Positions 17,384 through 26,358 of a stretch of 64,000 nucleotides of DNA are shown here, one piece after another. Where the stretch lies: contig NZ_PJJO01000059.1 of NCBI RefSeq assembly GCF_002929535.1, forward strand, positions 62,001 through 126,000, read 5' to 3'. A model generated the notes under the pieces. That model saw only the letters and a program-made list of their open reading frames with translations. It ran no database searches and was not told the DNA's origin. The first letter of the stretch is position 1. Each line of letters opens with the position of its first letter. The position numbers and the translations under genes are program-made. This DNA comes from Cryobacterium sp. Y11. Lineage in GTDB: Bacteria; Actinomycetota; Actinomycetes; Actinomycetales; Microbacteriaceae.

Positions 17384-17432
17384 TAGACTGGGCAGGTTGC
17401 CTGCGTGCCGGATTCCCGGACTAGCGCAGGCA
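17384..17432 (+). promoter_or_regulatory. rpsF promoter -10 and leader hairpin
   Basis: TAGACT at 17384-17389 resembles a -10 element (no good -35). A stem TGCCTGCG (17398-17405) pairs with CGCAGGCA (17425-17432); inside it CCGG-ATTC-CCGG can pair again. The transcript would therefore begin with this hairpin. It could be an S6:S18 autoregulatory leader, which uses a CCG trinucleotide, but I cannot confirm the match. Confidence 0.45.
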
Positions 17433-17499
17433 GCACATGCACAACCCTCCTGTTGCAGAAAGTCTGTAGCCGTTTTAGTCCGAAGGAGGTGGGTTAGTC

Positions 17500-18111
17500 A
17501 TGCATCAGTACGAACTAATGGTAATCCTCGATCCCGAGATCGATGAGCGCACCGTAGCTCCCAGCCTTGACAAGTTCCTCAACGTTGTTCGCAACGATGG
17601 TGGAACCATTGACAAGGTTGATGTCTGGGGTCGTCGTCGTCTCGCTTACGAGATCAACAAGAAGACCGAAGGCATTTATGCCGTTGTCGACTTCACCGCG
17701 AACCCCTCAGCCACGGTCGAGCTCGACCGTCAGCTGAGCCTGTCCGAAGCCGTCATGCGCACCAAGGTGCTTCGTGCCGAAGAGGGCATCGCTCAGGTCG
17801 TCGTCGCGAGCAAGCTGGCCGCCGAGAAGGCTGCCCGCAAGGCTGCCAACCCGAAGGTCATCGCAGCCAAGGCAGAAGCTGCTGCTGCAGCCGCCGCTGC
17901 ACCGGCCGCTAAGGTTGCCGCTGCTGCGAAGCCCGCTACTACCGAGGTTGCTGCTGCTCCGGCCGCTGCTGCTCCGGTTGCCGCGAAGGTTGAAGCTGCC
18001 GCTCCGGTTGCTGCCGCTTCTACCGCTGCTGTCGCAGCGAAGGTTGCTGCCGCCAAGCCTGCTGCTGCTAAGGCTCCGGTTGCTGCTGCCGACAAGGCAA
18101 GCGACAAGTAG
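17500..18111 (+). CDS. rpsF: 30S ribosomal protein S6 with a long Ala-rich C-terminal extension
   Basis: 203 residues, about twice the usual ~95-100. Residues 1-95 are a normal S6 ([33 protein letters not shown]). From about residue 105 the rest is nearly all Ala, Lys, Pro, Val and Glu (for example [20 protein letters not shown]), a low-complexity tail probably disordered and basic. It begins with a strong ribosome site (GAAGGAGGTGGG). It is first in the rpsF-ssb-rpsR-rplI operon. S6 binds S18 on the platform of the small subunit; a role for the tail is unknown. Confidence 0.95.
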   Translation: MHQYELMVILDPEIDERTVAPSLDKFLNVVRNDGGTIDKVDVWGRRRLAYEINKKTEGIYAVVDFTANPSATVELDRQLSLSEAVMRTKVLRAEEGIAQVVVASKLAAEKAARKAANPKVIAAKAEAAAAAAAAPAAKVAAAAKPATTEVAAAPAAAAPVAAKVEAAAPVAAASTAAVAAKVAAAKPAAAKAPVAAADKASDK

Positions 18112-18114
18112 CCC

Positions 18115-18633
18115 ATGGCTGGCGAGACCGTAATCACCGTGGTGGGCAACCTCACCAGCGATCCGGAACTGCGGTACACGCAGAACGGGCTGGCGGTTGC
18201 CAACTTCACCATCGCATCCACTCCGCGTACGTTCGATCGTGCGGCCAACGAGTGGAAAGATGGCGACGCGCTGTTCCTGCGTGCGAGCGTTTGGCGTGAA
18301 TTCGCCGAGCACGTGGCAGGTTCATTGACTAAGGGGTCGCGTGTCATCGCTTCCGGGCGTCTCAAGCAGCGTTCGTATGAGACGAAGGAAGGTGAAAAGC
18401 GCACGAGCATGGAGCTCGAGATTGACGAAATCGGTCCTTCGCTGCGCTACGCCACCGCTTCCCTCACTCGCGCGCAGTCCTCCGGTCCCAGAAGCGGCGC
18501 TCCCGCTGTCGGCGGCCAGGGCAATGATGAGCCGTGGGCTCCGAGCGCCCCCGCCAGGACGGCTGCACCAGCAGCATCCGGTGGGGACGTCTGGAACAGC
18601 CCCGGTAACTTCAGCGACGAGACCCCCTTCTAA
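18115..18633 (+). CDS. ssb: Single-stranded DNA-binding protein
   Basis: 172 residues. The OB-fold N-terminus is [22 protein letters not shown], a Gly/Ala/Pro linker follows, and the acidic tail ends in DETPF, the partner-recruiting tip (usually DDDIPF). The gene starts four bases after rpsF and precedes rpsR, the standard arrangement. It coats single-stranded DNA in replication and repair. Confidence 0.95.
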   Translation: MAGETVITVVGNLTSDPELRYTQNGLAVANFTIASTPRTFDRAANEWKDGDALFLRASVWREFAEHVAGSLTKGSRVIASGRLKQRSYETKEGEKRTSMELEIDEIGPSLRYATASLTRAQSSGPRSGAPAVGGQGNDEPWAPSAPARTAAPAASGGDVWNSPGNFSDETPF

Positions 18634-18682
18634 GCTCGCCTCGCGCGTAGCTAACGTCTTCTTTTGAGAAAGTAAGGAAATC

Positions 18683-18946
18683 ATGGCTGGAAAGTCGAGC
18701 GGCGACCGCCGCAAGCCGCTTCGCGGAGCTAAGGGTGGCAAGAACGCCGCTCCCGCGAAGTCGATTCGGGTTGGTGTCATTGATTACAAAGATGTCCCCA
18801 CCCTGCGCAAGTTCATCTCCGAGCGTGGAAAGATCCGCGCCCGTCGCATCACAGGCGTTTCCGTTCAGGAACAGCGCCTCATCGCCCGTGCCGTCAAGAA
18901 CGCCCGCGAAATGGCCTTGCTGCCCTACGCAGGCTCAGGCCGGTAA
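18683..18946 (+). CDS. rpsR: 30S ribosomal protein S18 (cysteine-free type)
   Basis: 87 residues with the S18 core ([26 protein letters not shown] ... [10 protein letters not shown]). The zinc-binding cysteines found near the N-terminus of C+ S18 proteins are absent: the segment before IDYKD is AKSIRVGV. It is the third gene of the rpsF operon. AAGTAAGGAAATC precedes the ATG. Confidence 0.95.
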   Translation: MAGKSSGDRRKPLRGAKGGKNAAPAKSIRVGVIDYKDVPTLRKFISERGKIRARRITGVSVQEQRLIARAVKNAREMALLPYAGSGR

Positions 18947-18955
18947 GGAAACCAA

Positions 18956-19405
18956 ATGTCGAAATTGATTCTGACGCATGAGGTCTCCGGCCTCGGTGCA
19001 CCCGGCGACGTTGTAGACGTCAAGAACGGGTTTGCTCGTAACTACCTCGTTCCCAAGGGCTTCGCTGTGGCGTGGACCCGCGGTGGCGAGAAGCAGATCG
19101 AGCAGATCAAGGCCGCCCGCGCAGCGCGCGAGCACGCCACCTTCGAAGAGGCCGAGGCTCTTAAGGTCAAACTTGAGAACACCAAGGTGACCCTGGTCGT
19201 CAAGGCCGGCGCCGGTGGACGCCTGTTCGGTTCGGTCAAGACCACGGATGTGGCTAACGCCGTCGCAGCCGCCGGTCTCGGCACGGTCGACAAGCGCAAG
19301 ATTGAGCTCAACCCGATCAAGCTGACCGGTGAGCACACGGCAACGGTTCGTCTGCGTGACGAGCTCAGTGCCACGATCACCCTCGTGGTGGTCGCTGCCA
19401 AGTAA
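18956..19405 (+). CDS. rplI: 50S ribosomal protein L9
   Basis: 149 residues, with the L9 N-terminal domain ([28 protein letters not shown] shortened: the [19 protein letters not shown] motif) and a long alpha-helix to the C-terminal domain. It is the last gene of the operon, nine bases after rpsR, and a strong hairpin follows. Confidence 0.96.
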   Translation: MSKLILTHEVSGLGAPGDVVDVKNGFARNYLVPKGFAVAWTRGGEKQIEQIKAARAAREHATFEEAEALKVKLENTKVTLVVKAGAGGRLFGSVKTTDVANAVAAAGLGTVDKRKIELNPIKLTGEHTATVRLRDELSATITLVVVAAK

Positions 19406-19466
19406 GGTCGTTGGCAAGTAAGGTCGATCCTGGCGGTACCAGCTGTACCGGTAGGTTTACCTCTTC

Positions 19467-19502
19467 CATAGCGGAGGGTTCCGAAAGGAACCCTCCGCTA
19501 TG
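19467..19502 (+). terminator. Strong hairpin after rplI
   Basis: A perfect 16-bp stem (CATAGCGGAGGGTTCC, loop GAAA, and its complement) with no T-run after it. It is probably the end of the rpsF operon. Confidence 0.85.
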
Positions 19503-19888
19503 TGGCGTTAAGGGCCATTTTGTGGGGATAGACGCAACGCTTTTGTGCACAGGTGAGCATTCGTAGCGTCAAGGTTCAAGGGTTGATTGAGGCTACTTTA
19601 TTCACAGCCTCGTCTGTCACTTAATTACCTGATCAGATCGATTTAATTGGTCACCTTCGACAATCTATCCACAACTGAGTGCACAGGTTCTGCACAATCT
19701 GTACGGCGTTTCGCCCAGATTCTCCACAGAGTTATCCACAGGGGGGTTTGTGGGGCTGGCGCTTCCTACTTAGGGTGAACCAGTGCCGGTTTCTCGCTAA
19801 CGCTGGTGCATCGCGGCCCGTGTCGGCGGGTCCTGGTACACCTGAAAGCACAGGGATAACCCCAAGCACACGAAGAAAGAGGTACCGA
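19503..19888 (+). promoter_or_regulatory. dnaB upstream region with clustered DnaA boxes
   Basis: No gene is seen. The region is AT-richer than its surroundings and holds TTATTCACA (19598-19606), CTATCCACA (19665-19673), TTATCCACA (19732-19740, perfect DnaA box) and TTCTCCACA (19720-19728). The first three start exactly 67 bases apart. It probably contains the dnaB promoter; DnaA control of dnaB is inference. Confidence 0.6.
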
Positions 19889-21325
19889 GTGTCGATCGCT
19901 CACCTGGGCCTGGCCAACCAGCCAACGTCAAACGAGTACGGTTCGTCAGCCCGCGGCGGCGCCGTCGATCAGAACCGTGCCGAACGACCCGCCGAAGCCT
20001 GGAAGTCGGAGCGTGCGCTTCCGCACGACTTGCTCGCTGAACAGAGTGCCCTCGGCGGCATGATGCTCAGCAAAGACGCCGTTGCCGATGTCGTCGAGAC
20101 CGTGCGCGGCGGAGACTTCTACATTCCCAAGCACGAGATCATTTTCGACGCTATTCTCTCGCTCTACGCGCAGGGCGAGCCCACCGACGTCATCACGGTC
20201 ACCGACGAGCTCACCAAGCTCGGTGAACTATCCAGGGCCGGCGGCGCCGACTACCTGCACACCCTGACGAGCCTGGTGCCCACAGCAGCCAATGCTGGCT
20301 TCTACTCGACCATCGTGGCCGAGCGTGCCCTACTGCGCCGTCTCGTCGAGGCTGGTACCCGCATTGCCCAAATGGGCTATGCCGGCGAGGGCGAAGTGCT
20401 CGACCTCGTCAACACGGCCCAAGCCGAGATTTACTCGGTCACCGGCGGCACCGAAACCGAAGACTACGTTCCGCTCACCGATGCTGTCACCGCCGCGATC
20501 GAGGAGATCGAGGCGGCCAAGCTCAAGGACGGCCAGATGAGCGGAGTGCCCACCGGCTTCGCCGATCTTGACGAACTCACCAACGGATTCCACGGCGGTC
20601 AGCTCATCATCGTCGCTGCCCGTCCGGCCCTTGGAAAGTCCACCCTGGCGCTTGACTTCGCTCGCTCGGCGTCGATCCACAACAACATGCCCAGCATTTT
20701 CTTCTCACTCGAAATGGGACGCAGCGAAATTGCCATGCGCTTGCTCGCGGCCGAGGCATCCGTTCCTTTGCAGAGTATGCGCAAGGGAACCGTCGAGGCC
20801 CGTGACTGGACGACGATCGCGGCCACACGTGGTCGCATCAACGACGCGCCACTGTACATCGACGACAGCCCCAACATGACCCTGGTCGAGATTCGGGCAA
20901 AATGCCGTCGGCTCAAGCAGCGGGTTGGCCTCAAGATGGTCATCATCGACTACCTCCAGCTCATGACGAGCGGTAAAAAGGTCGAGTCACGCCAGCAAGA
21001 GGTCAGTGAGTTTTCGCGAGCCCTCAAGTTGCTCGCGAAAGAGCTGCAGGTTCCCGTGATCGCGCTCTCGCAGCTCAACCGTGGGCCGGAGCAGCGCGCC
21101 GACAAGATGCCGGCCATCAGCGACCTTCGTGAGTCCGGTTCGCTCGAGCAAGACGCCGACATGGTTATTCTGTTGCATCGTGAGAGCGCATACGAGAAAG
21201 ACAACCCGCGTGCCGGTGAGGCCGACCTCATCGTGGCCAAACACCGTAACGGCCCGACCCGGACCGTCACGGTCGCCTTCCACGGCCATTACTCCCGTTT
21301 CGCCGACATGGTCGCCGGCGGTTAG
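19889..21325 (+). CDS. dnaB: Replicative DNA helicase
   Basis: 478 residues. The N-terminal collar domain (LPHDLLAEQSALGGMML) is followed by the RecA-like motor with Walker A ARPALGKSTLALD, KMVIIDYLQLM (Walker B) and DLRESGSLEQDADMVILLHR. It unwinds DNA at the fork and binds primase. GTG at 19889 is preceded by AAAGAGG; longer in-frame readings lack family similarity. No intein is seen, unlike in several mycobacterial DnaB proteins. Confidence 0.95.
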   Translation: MSIAHLGLANQPTSNEYGSSARGGAVDQNRAERPAEAWKSERALPHDLLAEQSALGGMMLSKDAVADVVETVRGGDFYIPKHEIIFDAILSLYAQGEPTDVITVTDELTKLGELSRAGGADYLHTLTSLVPTAANAGFYSTIVAERALLRRLVEAGTRIAQMGYAGEGEVLDLVNTAQAEIYSVTGGTETEDYVPLTDAVTAAIEEIEAAKLKDGQMSGVPTGFADLDELTNGFHGGQLIIVAARPALGKSTLALDFARSASIHNNMPSIFFSLEMGRSEIAMRLLAAEASVPLQSMRKGTVEARDWTTIAATRGRINDAPLYIDDSPNMTLVEIRAKCRRLKQRVGLKMVIIDYLQLMTSGKKVESRQQEVSEFSRALKLLAKELQVPVIALSQLNRGPEQRADKMPAISDLRESGSLEQDADMVILLHRESAYEKDNPRAGEADLIVAKHRNGPTRTVTVAFHGHYSRFADMVAGG

Positions 21326-21348
21326 CTCGCTGTAGATCCCGAGGTGTT

Positions 21349-21381
21349 GGCCAGAAAACGATGGAAACACTGGCCGAGGAA
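21349..21381. terminator. Possible bidirectional hairpin between dnaB and acs
   Basis: TTGGCCAG and CTGGCCGA can pair (one wobble) around a 15-base loop between the convergent genes. There is no T-run, so this is weak. Confidence 0.35.
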
Positions 21382-21427
21382 GCAACTACGTCTGTGGATT
21401 CTTCATGCGATTTTCATTTTGATGAGC

Positions 21428-23518
21428 TCACCGTTGACGCTGTATCGGGCGTTGACGCGGTTGGCCCGGTGAGCGCCTGGCGTCTAGGATCTGTCTGAGC
21501 TGGAGCGGCACCGTGTCATCTTGCAGCGACGTTGTATCGCCCAGTTCGCGTCCGTCCATGAGATCGCCGAGCAGGCGACGCATGATCTTGCCCGATCGAG
21601 TCTTAGGCAGGTCGGGTACCACCACGATCTCCCTCGGCTTAGCGATCGCTCCGATCTGGACGGTGACCTGAGAGCGGAGCACCGGCGAGAGTTCCGCTTC
21701 GAGGGCACGCCAGGTTCGGGGATCGGCGGACTCCGCAGCGGAGAGTGACCGAGCGGGGATCACGAAGGCGGCGATGGCCTGCCCGGTGGTCTCGTCATGA
21801 ACGCCGACAACCCCGGCCTCGCCGACGGCGGGATGCGCGACAAGTGCCGACTCGATCTCGATGGTCGACAGCCGGTGTCCGGACACGTTGATGACGTCGT
21901 CGCTGCGTCCGAGCAGCCACAGGTAGCCGTCGGCGTCGATCTTCGCGCTGTCGCCGGCAAGAAAATAGCCTTGCTCGGCGTACTTCTTCCAATACGCGTC
22001 GCGGTACCGCTCGGGGTTGCCCCACACGGTGCGGGCCATAGCCGGCCACGTGCCGTCGACCACGAGGGATCCGCTCGACCCGGGCTTGGTATCCGTGCCC
22101 TGATCGTCGACCACGCGCACGGTGAGTCCCGGCAGCGCGTGGGTAGCTGACCCCGGCTTCAGGGCCGTGACCCCGGGCAGCGGGGCCACGATTGCCGCTC
22201 CGGTCTCGGACTGCCACCAGGTGTCGACGATGGGGGCCGTGCCGGCACCGATATTCTCGCGAAACCACAGCCAGGCGTGCGGATTTATCGCCTCGCCAAC
22301 CGAGCCGAGGAGACGAATGCTGGAGAGGTCAAAGGTGGCGGGCACGCCGTCTGGGAACCAGGTCATGAGGGTGCGCACGAGGGTCGGAGCGGTGTAATAG
22401 GTTGTCACGGCGTAGCGTTCGATGATCTCGAAATGGCGCCCAGGGTGCGGAATGTTCGGGGTTCCCTCGTAAATGACGGAGGTCGCGCCGTTGGAGAACG
22501 GGCCGTAGAGCACGTAGGTGTGAGCCGTGACCCACGCGAGATCGGCCGTGCACCAGTACACGTCGGAGTCTTTTGCATCGAAGATTGCCCAGTGGCTCCA
22601 CGACGCTTGCGTGAGATAGCCTCCCGACGTGTGCACTAGCCCCTTGGGGGTGCCCGTGGTGCCCGAGGTGTAGATAATGAAGAGGGGCGTTTCGGCGTCG
22701 AAGAACTCGGCCTCGTGGGTGTCTTCGGCGGTGTCGACGACGTCGTGCCACCAGACATCCCGGCCGGCGGCCCAGGGCACGTTGGGGGTCAGGTCTCCGG
22801 TGCGCCGCACGACGAGCACGTGTTCGACCGCGTCGATGCCCGCAACAGCGATATCCGCCTGCCCTTTCACCGCTACGGCGGCCCCGCGGCGAAACTGGCC
22901 GTCGGAGGTGACGAGCAGTTTGGCCCCGGTGTCCTCAAGGCGAAATCGCAGCGCCTCGGCCGAGAAGCCACCGAACACCAGGGAGTGCACGGCGCCGAGC
23001 CGGGCAATGGCGAGGGTGATGACAATGGTCTCCGGTATGACCGGGAGGTAGACGACCACGCGGTCGCCCGCCACGATTCCCAAAGCGATGAGGGCGTTCG
23101 CGGCTTGCGCAACCCTGCGCTGGAGATCTGCATAGGTGATTACCTCACGGTCGCCGCGCTCTCCCTCGAAGTTGATGGCGACCCGATCGCCGCGCCCGGC
23201 ATCGACGTGGCGGTCGACGCAATTGACTGCCACGTTCAACCGACCGCCGAGAAACCACTGGGCACGGGGGATCGAAAGCAGCGGATGCCCGTCCGATCCG
23301 AGCGCGCCGCTGGCGTCGGCGACGGCCGGCTCCCACGTGTGGGCGGTGTGCCAGCGTTCCGCCCAGTCGAGGCGATCGGCCTGCCGCTCCCAGAATGCAA
23401 CGGGGTCAGTCGCGGCGGCGGGCCATGCGCCGGAGCCCACGTTGGCGGAGTCGACGAAGCCAGCAGGCGGATAGTAGAGGCTGTCGTTGGCAGCAGCGGT
23501 CTCGAGGGGAAGGATCAT
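21428..23518 (-). CDS. acs: Acetyl-CoA synthetase (AMP-forming)
   Basis: 696 residues. Acyl-adenylate motifs are seen: the ATP loop FIIYTSGTTGTPKGLVHTSG (truncated to YTSGTTGTPKG), DTWWQSETGA, and the C-terminal catalytic lysine in PKTRSGKIMRRLL, the acetylation site in other Acs proteins. It activates acetate to acetyl-CoA through acetyl-AMP. ATG at 23518 begins MILPLETAAAND; an upstream in-frame start at 23554 is less likely. It is transcribed away from the flavin reductase gene end, in the same direction. Confidence 0.93.
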   Translation of the reverse strand: MILPLETAAANDSLYYPPAGFVDSANVGSGAWPAAATDPVAFWERQADRLDWAERWHTAHTWEPAVADASGALGSDGHPLLSIPRAQWFLGGRLNVAVNCVDRHVDAGRGDRVAINFEGERGDREVITYADLQRRVAQAANALIALGIVAGDRVVVYLPVIPETIVITLAIARLGAVHSLVFGGFSAEALRFRLEDTGAKLLVTSDGQFRRGAAVAVKGQADIAVAGIDAVEHVLVVRRTGDLTPNVPWAAGRDVWWHDVVDTAEDTHEAEFFDAETPLFIIYTSGTTGTPKGLVHTSGGYLTQASWSHWAIFDAKDSDVYWCTADLAWVTAHTYVLYGPFSNGATSVIYEGTPNIPHPGRHFEIIERYAVTTYYTAPTLVRTLMTWFPDGVPATFDLSSIRLLGSVGEAINPHAWLWFRENIGAGTAPIVDTWWQSETGAAIVAPLPGVTALKPGSATHALPGLTVRVVDDQGTDTKPGSSGSLVVDGTWPAMARTVWGNPERYRDAYWKKYAEQGYFLAGDSAKIDADGYLWLLGRSDDVINVSGHRLSTIEIESALVAHPAVGEAGVVGVHDETTGQAIAAFVIPARSLSAAESADPRTWRALEAELSPVLRSQVTVQIGAIAKPREIVVVPDLPKTRSGKIMRRLLGDLMDGRELGDTTSLQDDTVPLQLRQILDARRSPGQPRQRPIQRQR

Positions 23519-23587
23519 CGCTTTGACGTTACCGCGCGGCGCCGGGCGGCGCACACAGGCGGTAAGGCGGCGTAATGTAGGCGCTTT

Positions 23588-24178
23588 TCACGCTCCCGGT
23601 ATGCTCCGCAGTGCCGAGTGCTCGTCGAGGCTGTGCCAGGTGCGGTTGTGATACACCAGCGGGTCGGATCCGCATTGATCGGTGGCGACCGTCGCTTCGA
23701 GGGCGTGCACGGCAATGATCGTGGAACTGCCGGCGGCCATCCGGTTGATGATGCGCCCACGAATCCAGGCGTGGGCGCTCGGGAAATACGGTTCACCGGT
23801 AGCGAGCCTGGCCCAAATTTCAGTATCGGCGAAACGGTTGACGCCGCTGGTAGCGCAGAGCTTTGCGATGTTCAATTGCTCAGCCCCGAGGAGATGCACG
23901 ACAACAGTGTCGGCGCGGCGGATTGTCGGAGCGCTGGAGGCGTGATCCGAGAGGGAGAACACCAGCAGCGGTGGCTCGGCGCTCACCGAGAACACCGAGG
24001 TGGCGGTCAGGCCGACCGGGCCATCGCCGTCATCGGCGGTGATTACCGCGACACCGGCGGCGTGATTGCGAAACGCCAGCTTGAACTCGTCCGGATGCAG
24101 CCCGCCGAGATGTTTCGCACCCTGGTCACCGTCGGTCAGCCACGGCCCGGCGAGTGCGGCCTGTTCTTGAGTTCTCAT
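23588..24178 (-). CDS. Flavin reductase-like protein (partner of the adjacent monooxygenase)
   Basis: 196 residues of the flavin reductase-like, FMN-binding split-barrel family: FRNHAAGVAVITADD, GLTATSVFSVSAEPPLLVFSLS and SAHAWIRGRI are typical. Such enzymes use NAD(P)H to make reduced flavin for two-component monooxygenases. It is divergent from the flavin-dependent monooxygenase gene 137 bases away, which is the likely partner. The intergenic region has a perfect inverted repeat at 24260-24277. Confidence 0.85.
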   Translation of the reverse strand: MRTQEQAALAGPWLTDGDQGAKHLGGLHPDEFKLAFRNHAAGVAVITADDGDGPVGLTATSVFSVSAEPPLLVFSLSDHASSAPTIRRADTVVVHLLGAEQLNIAKLCATSGVNRFADTEIWARLATGEPYFPSAHAWIRGRIINRMAAGSSTIIAVHALEATVATDQCGSDPLVYHNRTWHSLDEHSALRSIPGA

Positions 24179-24259
24179 CGGGTTCCGTTCGCAAAATAAT
24201 CAAAGACAGAGTCAAGGATCCCCCGCAGGGAACTGTGAGCGTGAATGTGTGTCGCAGTG

Positions 24260-24277
24260 TGACGCCATGTTGCGTCA
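24260..24277. promoter_or_regulatory. Perfect inverted repeat between the divergent flavin genes
   Basis: TGACGC, six bases, GCGTCA. Its position between the divergently transcribed pair suggests a regulator's operator; no regulator gene is adjacent. Confidence 0.5.
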
Positions 24278-24315
24278 TAGTCCGCGGTTCGGGTCTCAAC
24301 AGTCACGATAGACAG

Positions 24316-25689
24316 ATGCCCAGACAGATACGATTCAACGCCTTTGACATGAACTGTGTCGCCCACCAGTCCTCTGGAATGTGGCGGCACCCGGATGACC
24401 AGTCCTGGCGGTACAAAGACCTGCACTACTGGACCGAGCTCGCAAAACTGTTGGAGCGCGGAAGATTCGACGGCATCTTCATCGCTGACGTGCTGGGCAC
24501 CTACGACGTGTACGGCGGCTCGAATGAGGCCGCGATTCGGCATGGTGCGCAGGTTCCCGTGAATGACCCCGTGCTGCTGGTCTCGGCGATGGCATTAGTG
24601 ACAGATCATCTGGGGTTCGGGGTGACCGCTGGTACGGCGTACGAGCATCCGTATCCGTTCGCCCGACGGATGTCGACCCTTGACCACCTGACCAATGGGC
24701 GGGTGGGCTGGAACGTGGTGACCGGATACCTACCATCCGCCGCACGAAACATGGGTCAAGAAGATCAACTCGAGCACGACGCGCGCTATGACCACGCGGA
24801 CGAGTACCTCGAGGTGTTGTACAAGTTGTGGGAAGGGTCATGGGAGGACGACGCCGTCATCCGCGACCGCGAATCCGGGGTGTTCACCGACCCGAGCAAG
24901 GTTCACGAGATCGGCCACCACGGTAAGTTCTTCACGGTCCCGGGTATCCACCTCTCTGAGCCGTCGCTGCAGCGCACACCGGTGATCTACCAGGCGGGGG
25001 CCTCCTCCCGCGGCATCGACTTCGCTGCCGGTAATGCAGAGGCGATCTTCGTTGCGTCATCGACCAAGGCTGGGCTGAAGGCCATCGTCACGAAAATTCG
25101 GGATGCCCTCGAAAAGGCAGGCCGCGGCCGCTATTCCGCGCGCATCTACACCCTCCTCACGATCATCACCGACGAGACGTCGGAGAAGGCGACGGCCAAG
25201 TACCAGGACTACCTCTCGTATGCCAGTGAGGAGGGGGCGCTCGTCTTCATGTCCGGCTGGATGGGCATCGACCTCTCGCAGTACGACCTCGACGAGCCCA
25301 TCGGCAATGTCAAGAGCAACGCGATTCAGTCCGTCGTGGCCAACTATCAGGAGGCGAATGAAGACGGCAGCGAGTGGAAGGTCCGCGATATAGCCAGACT
25401 GGCGGCTATCGGCGGCCTCGGCCCGTTCATCGTTGGTTCAGGCGCGGAGATTGCCGACACCCTGCAGGAGTGGGTGGAGGAGACGGATGTGGACGGTTTT
25501 AACCTGGCCTATGCCATCACCCCCGGAACGTTTGAGGATGTCGTCACCTATGTCATCCCCGAGCTGCAGGCACGTGGTGCCTACCCGACGGAGTACGTCG
25601 AGGGCACGCTGCGCAATAAGTTGCACGGACGGGGCGGCCGTCTTCCCGACGAGCACAAGGGGGCGAACTACCGGGTGCGATCCGCTTAG
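24316..25689 (+). CDS. LLM-class flavin-dependent monooxygenase (NtaA/SnaA/DszA family)
   Basis: 457 residues. The start IRFNAFDMNCVAHQSSGMW with WTELAKLLERGRFDGIFIADVLG is diagnostic of the NtaA/SnaA/SoxA(DszA)/MoxC branch of luciferase-like monooxygenases, as is NGRVGWNVVTGYLPSAARN. Such enzymes oxidise substrates like nitrilotriacetate, dibenzothiophene sulfone or dimethyl sulfide with FMNH2 from a separate reductase. The substrate here is unknown; neighbouring metY suggests organosulfur compounds. ATG at 24316 was chosen because the family fold starts directly after it. Confidence 0.85.
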   Translation: MPRQIRFNAFDMNCVAHQSSGMWRHPDDQSWRYKDLHYWTELAKLLERGRFDGIFIADVLGTYDVYGGSNEAAIRHGAQVPVNDPVLLVSAMALVTDHLGFGVTAGTAYEHPYPFARRMSTLDHLTNGRVGWNVVTGYLPSAARNMGQEDQLEHDARYDHADEYLEVLYKLWEGSWEDDAVIRDRESGVFTDPSKVHEIGHHGKFFTVPGIHLSEPSLQRTPVIYQAGASSRGIDFAAGNAEAIFVASSTKAGLKAIVTKIRDALEKAGRGRYSARIYTLLTIITDETSEKATAKYQDYLSYASEEGALVFMSGWMGIDLSQYDLDEPIGNVKSNAIQSVVANYQEANEDGSEWKVRDIARLAAIGGLGPFIVGSGAEIADTLQEWVEETDVDGFNLAYAITPGTFEDVVTYVIPELQARGAYPTEYVEGTLRNKLHGRGGRLPDEHKGANYRVRSA

Positions 25690-25702
25690 TGGTCAGTCGG
25701 TG

Positions 25703-25731
25703 AGCGGCTCTCGAGTGATCAGAGAGCCGCT
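25703..25731. terminator. Hairpin between the monooxygenase and CoA-binding genes
   Basis: AGCGGCTCTC, nine-base loop, GAGAGCCGCT: a perfect 10-bp stem between convergent genes, without a clear T-run. Confidence 0.7.
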
Positions 25732-25788
25732 GGTCGACGTCGAACGGTGAAATAACGAGGGCAGTGTCGGCTTGAGTATTTGACGCTC

Positions 25789-26358
25789 TCAGCGGGCCGT
25801 CTTTCGCGCCGAGATCACGCCGGTGTTGAAGCCAAGGAGATAGAGGCCGCCGTTGAAGCGGGCGTGCTCAATCTTGAGGCAGCGATCCATGATTACCGTT
25901 AGACCCTGGCTCTGCGCGTAGGTCGCCGCATCTTGGTTCCAAATGCCAAGCTGCATCCAGACGGTCGGAGCGCCGATGGCGACGGCGTCGTCGATAACCG
26001 AGGAGATTTCGCTTTCCCGGCGGAACACGTCGACGATGTCGGGCACCTCGGGCAGTGCGGCAAGAGAGGGGTAGGTCTTGTGGCCGAGAATCTCGTCGGC
26101 GTTCGGGTTGACGAAATACACCCGGTAGCTGCTGGACTGCAGCAGGTAGGTTCCCACGAAGTAGCTTGCCCGCGCCGCGTTGGGCGATGCGCCCACGATG
26201 GCGACCGACGTGGCACCCTGCAGAATCTTGAGGCGTTCCTTGGCGCTGGGGCCGATCCAGGTTCGCGGGGACTTCACTCGGTTCGCGCCGGCCACACTCA
26301 CTGGCAGTTCGCAGGCGGGGCCGTTGGCCAATGGTGAGGGTACTGCTTCCGTGCTCAT
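25789..26358 (-). CDS. CoA-binding protein (YccU/YneT family)
   Basis: 189 residues. The Rossmann-type CoA-binding core is seen: LQGATSVAIVGASPNAARASY (shown here as VAIVGASPNAARASY), VYFVNPNADEILGHKTYPSL, VDVFRRES and VWMQLGIWNQDAA. The catalytic role of this family is unknown. Its start overlaps the metY stop by four bases (ATGA type), so the two are translationally coupled. About 35 variable N-terminal residues precede the core. Confidence 0.85.
   Translation of the reverse strand: MSTEAVPSPLANGPACELPVSVAGANRVKSPRTWIGPSAKERLKILQGATSVAIVGASPNAARASYFVGTYLLQSSSYRVYFVNPNADEILGHKTYPSLAALPEVPDIVDVFRRESEISSVIDDAVAIGAPTVWMQLGIWNQDAATYAQSQGLTVIMDRCLKIEHARFNGGLYLLGFNTGVISARKTAR

Noticed and set aside
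19503-19888. The DnaA-box cluster before dnaB as the replication origin
   Set aside because: Gene order (yidC-khpB-rsmG-parAB) places oriC just left of the window; the cluster is too small for an origin.
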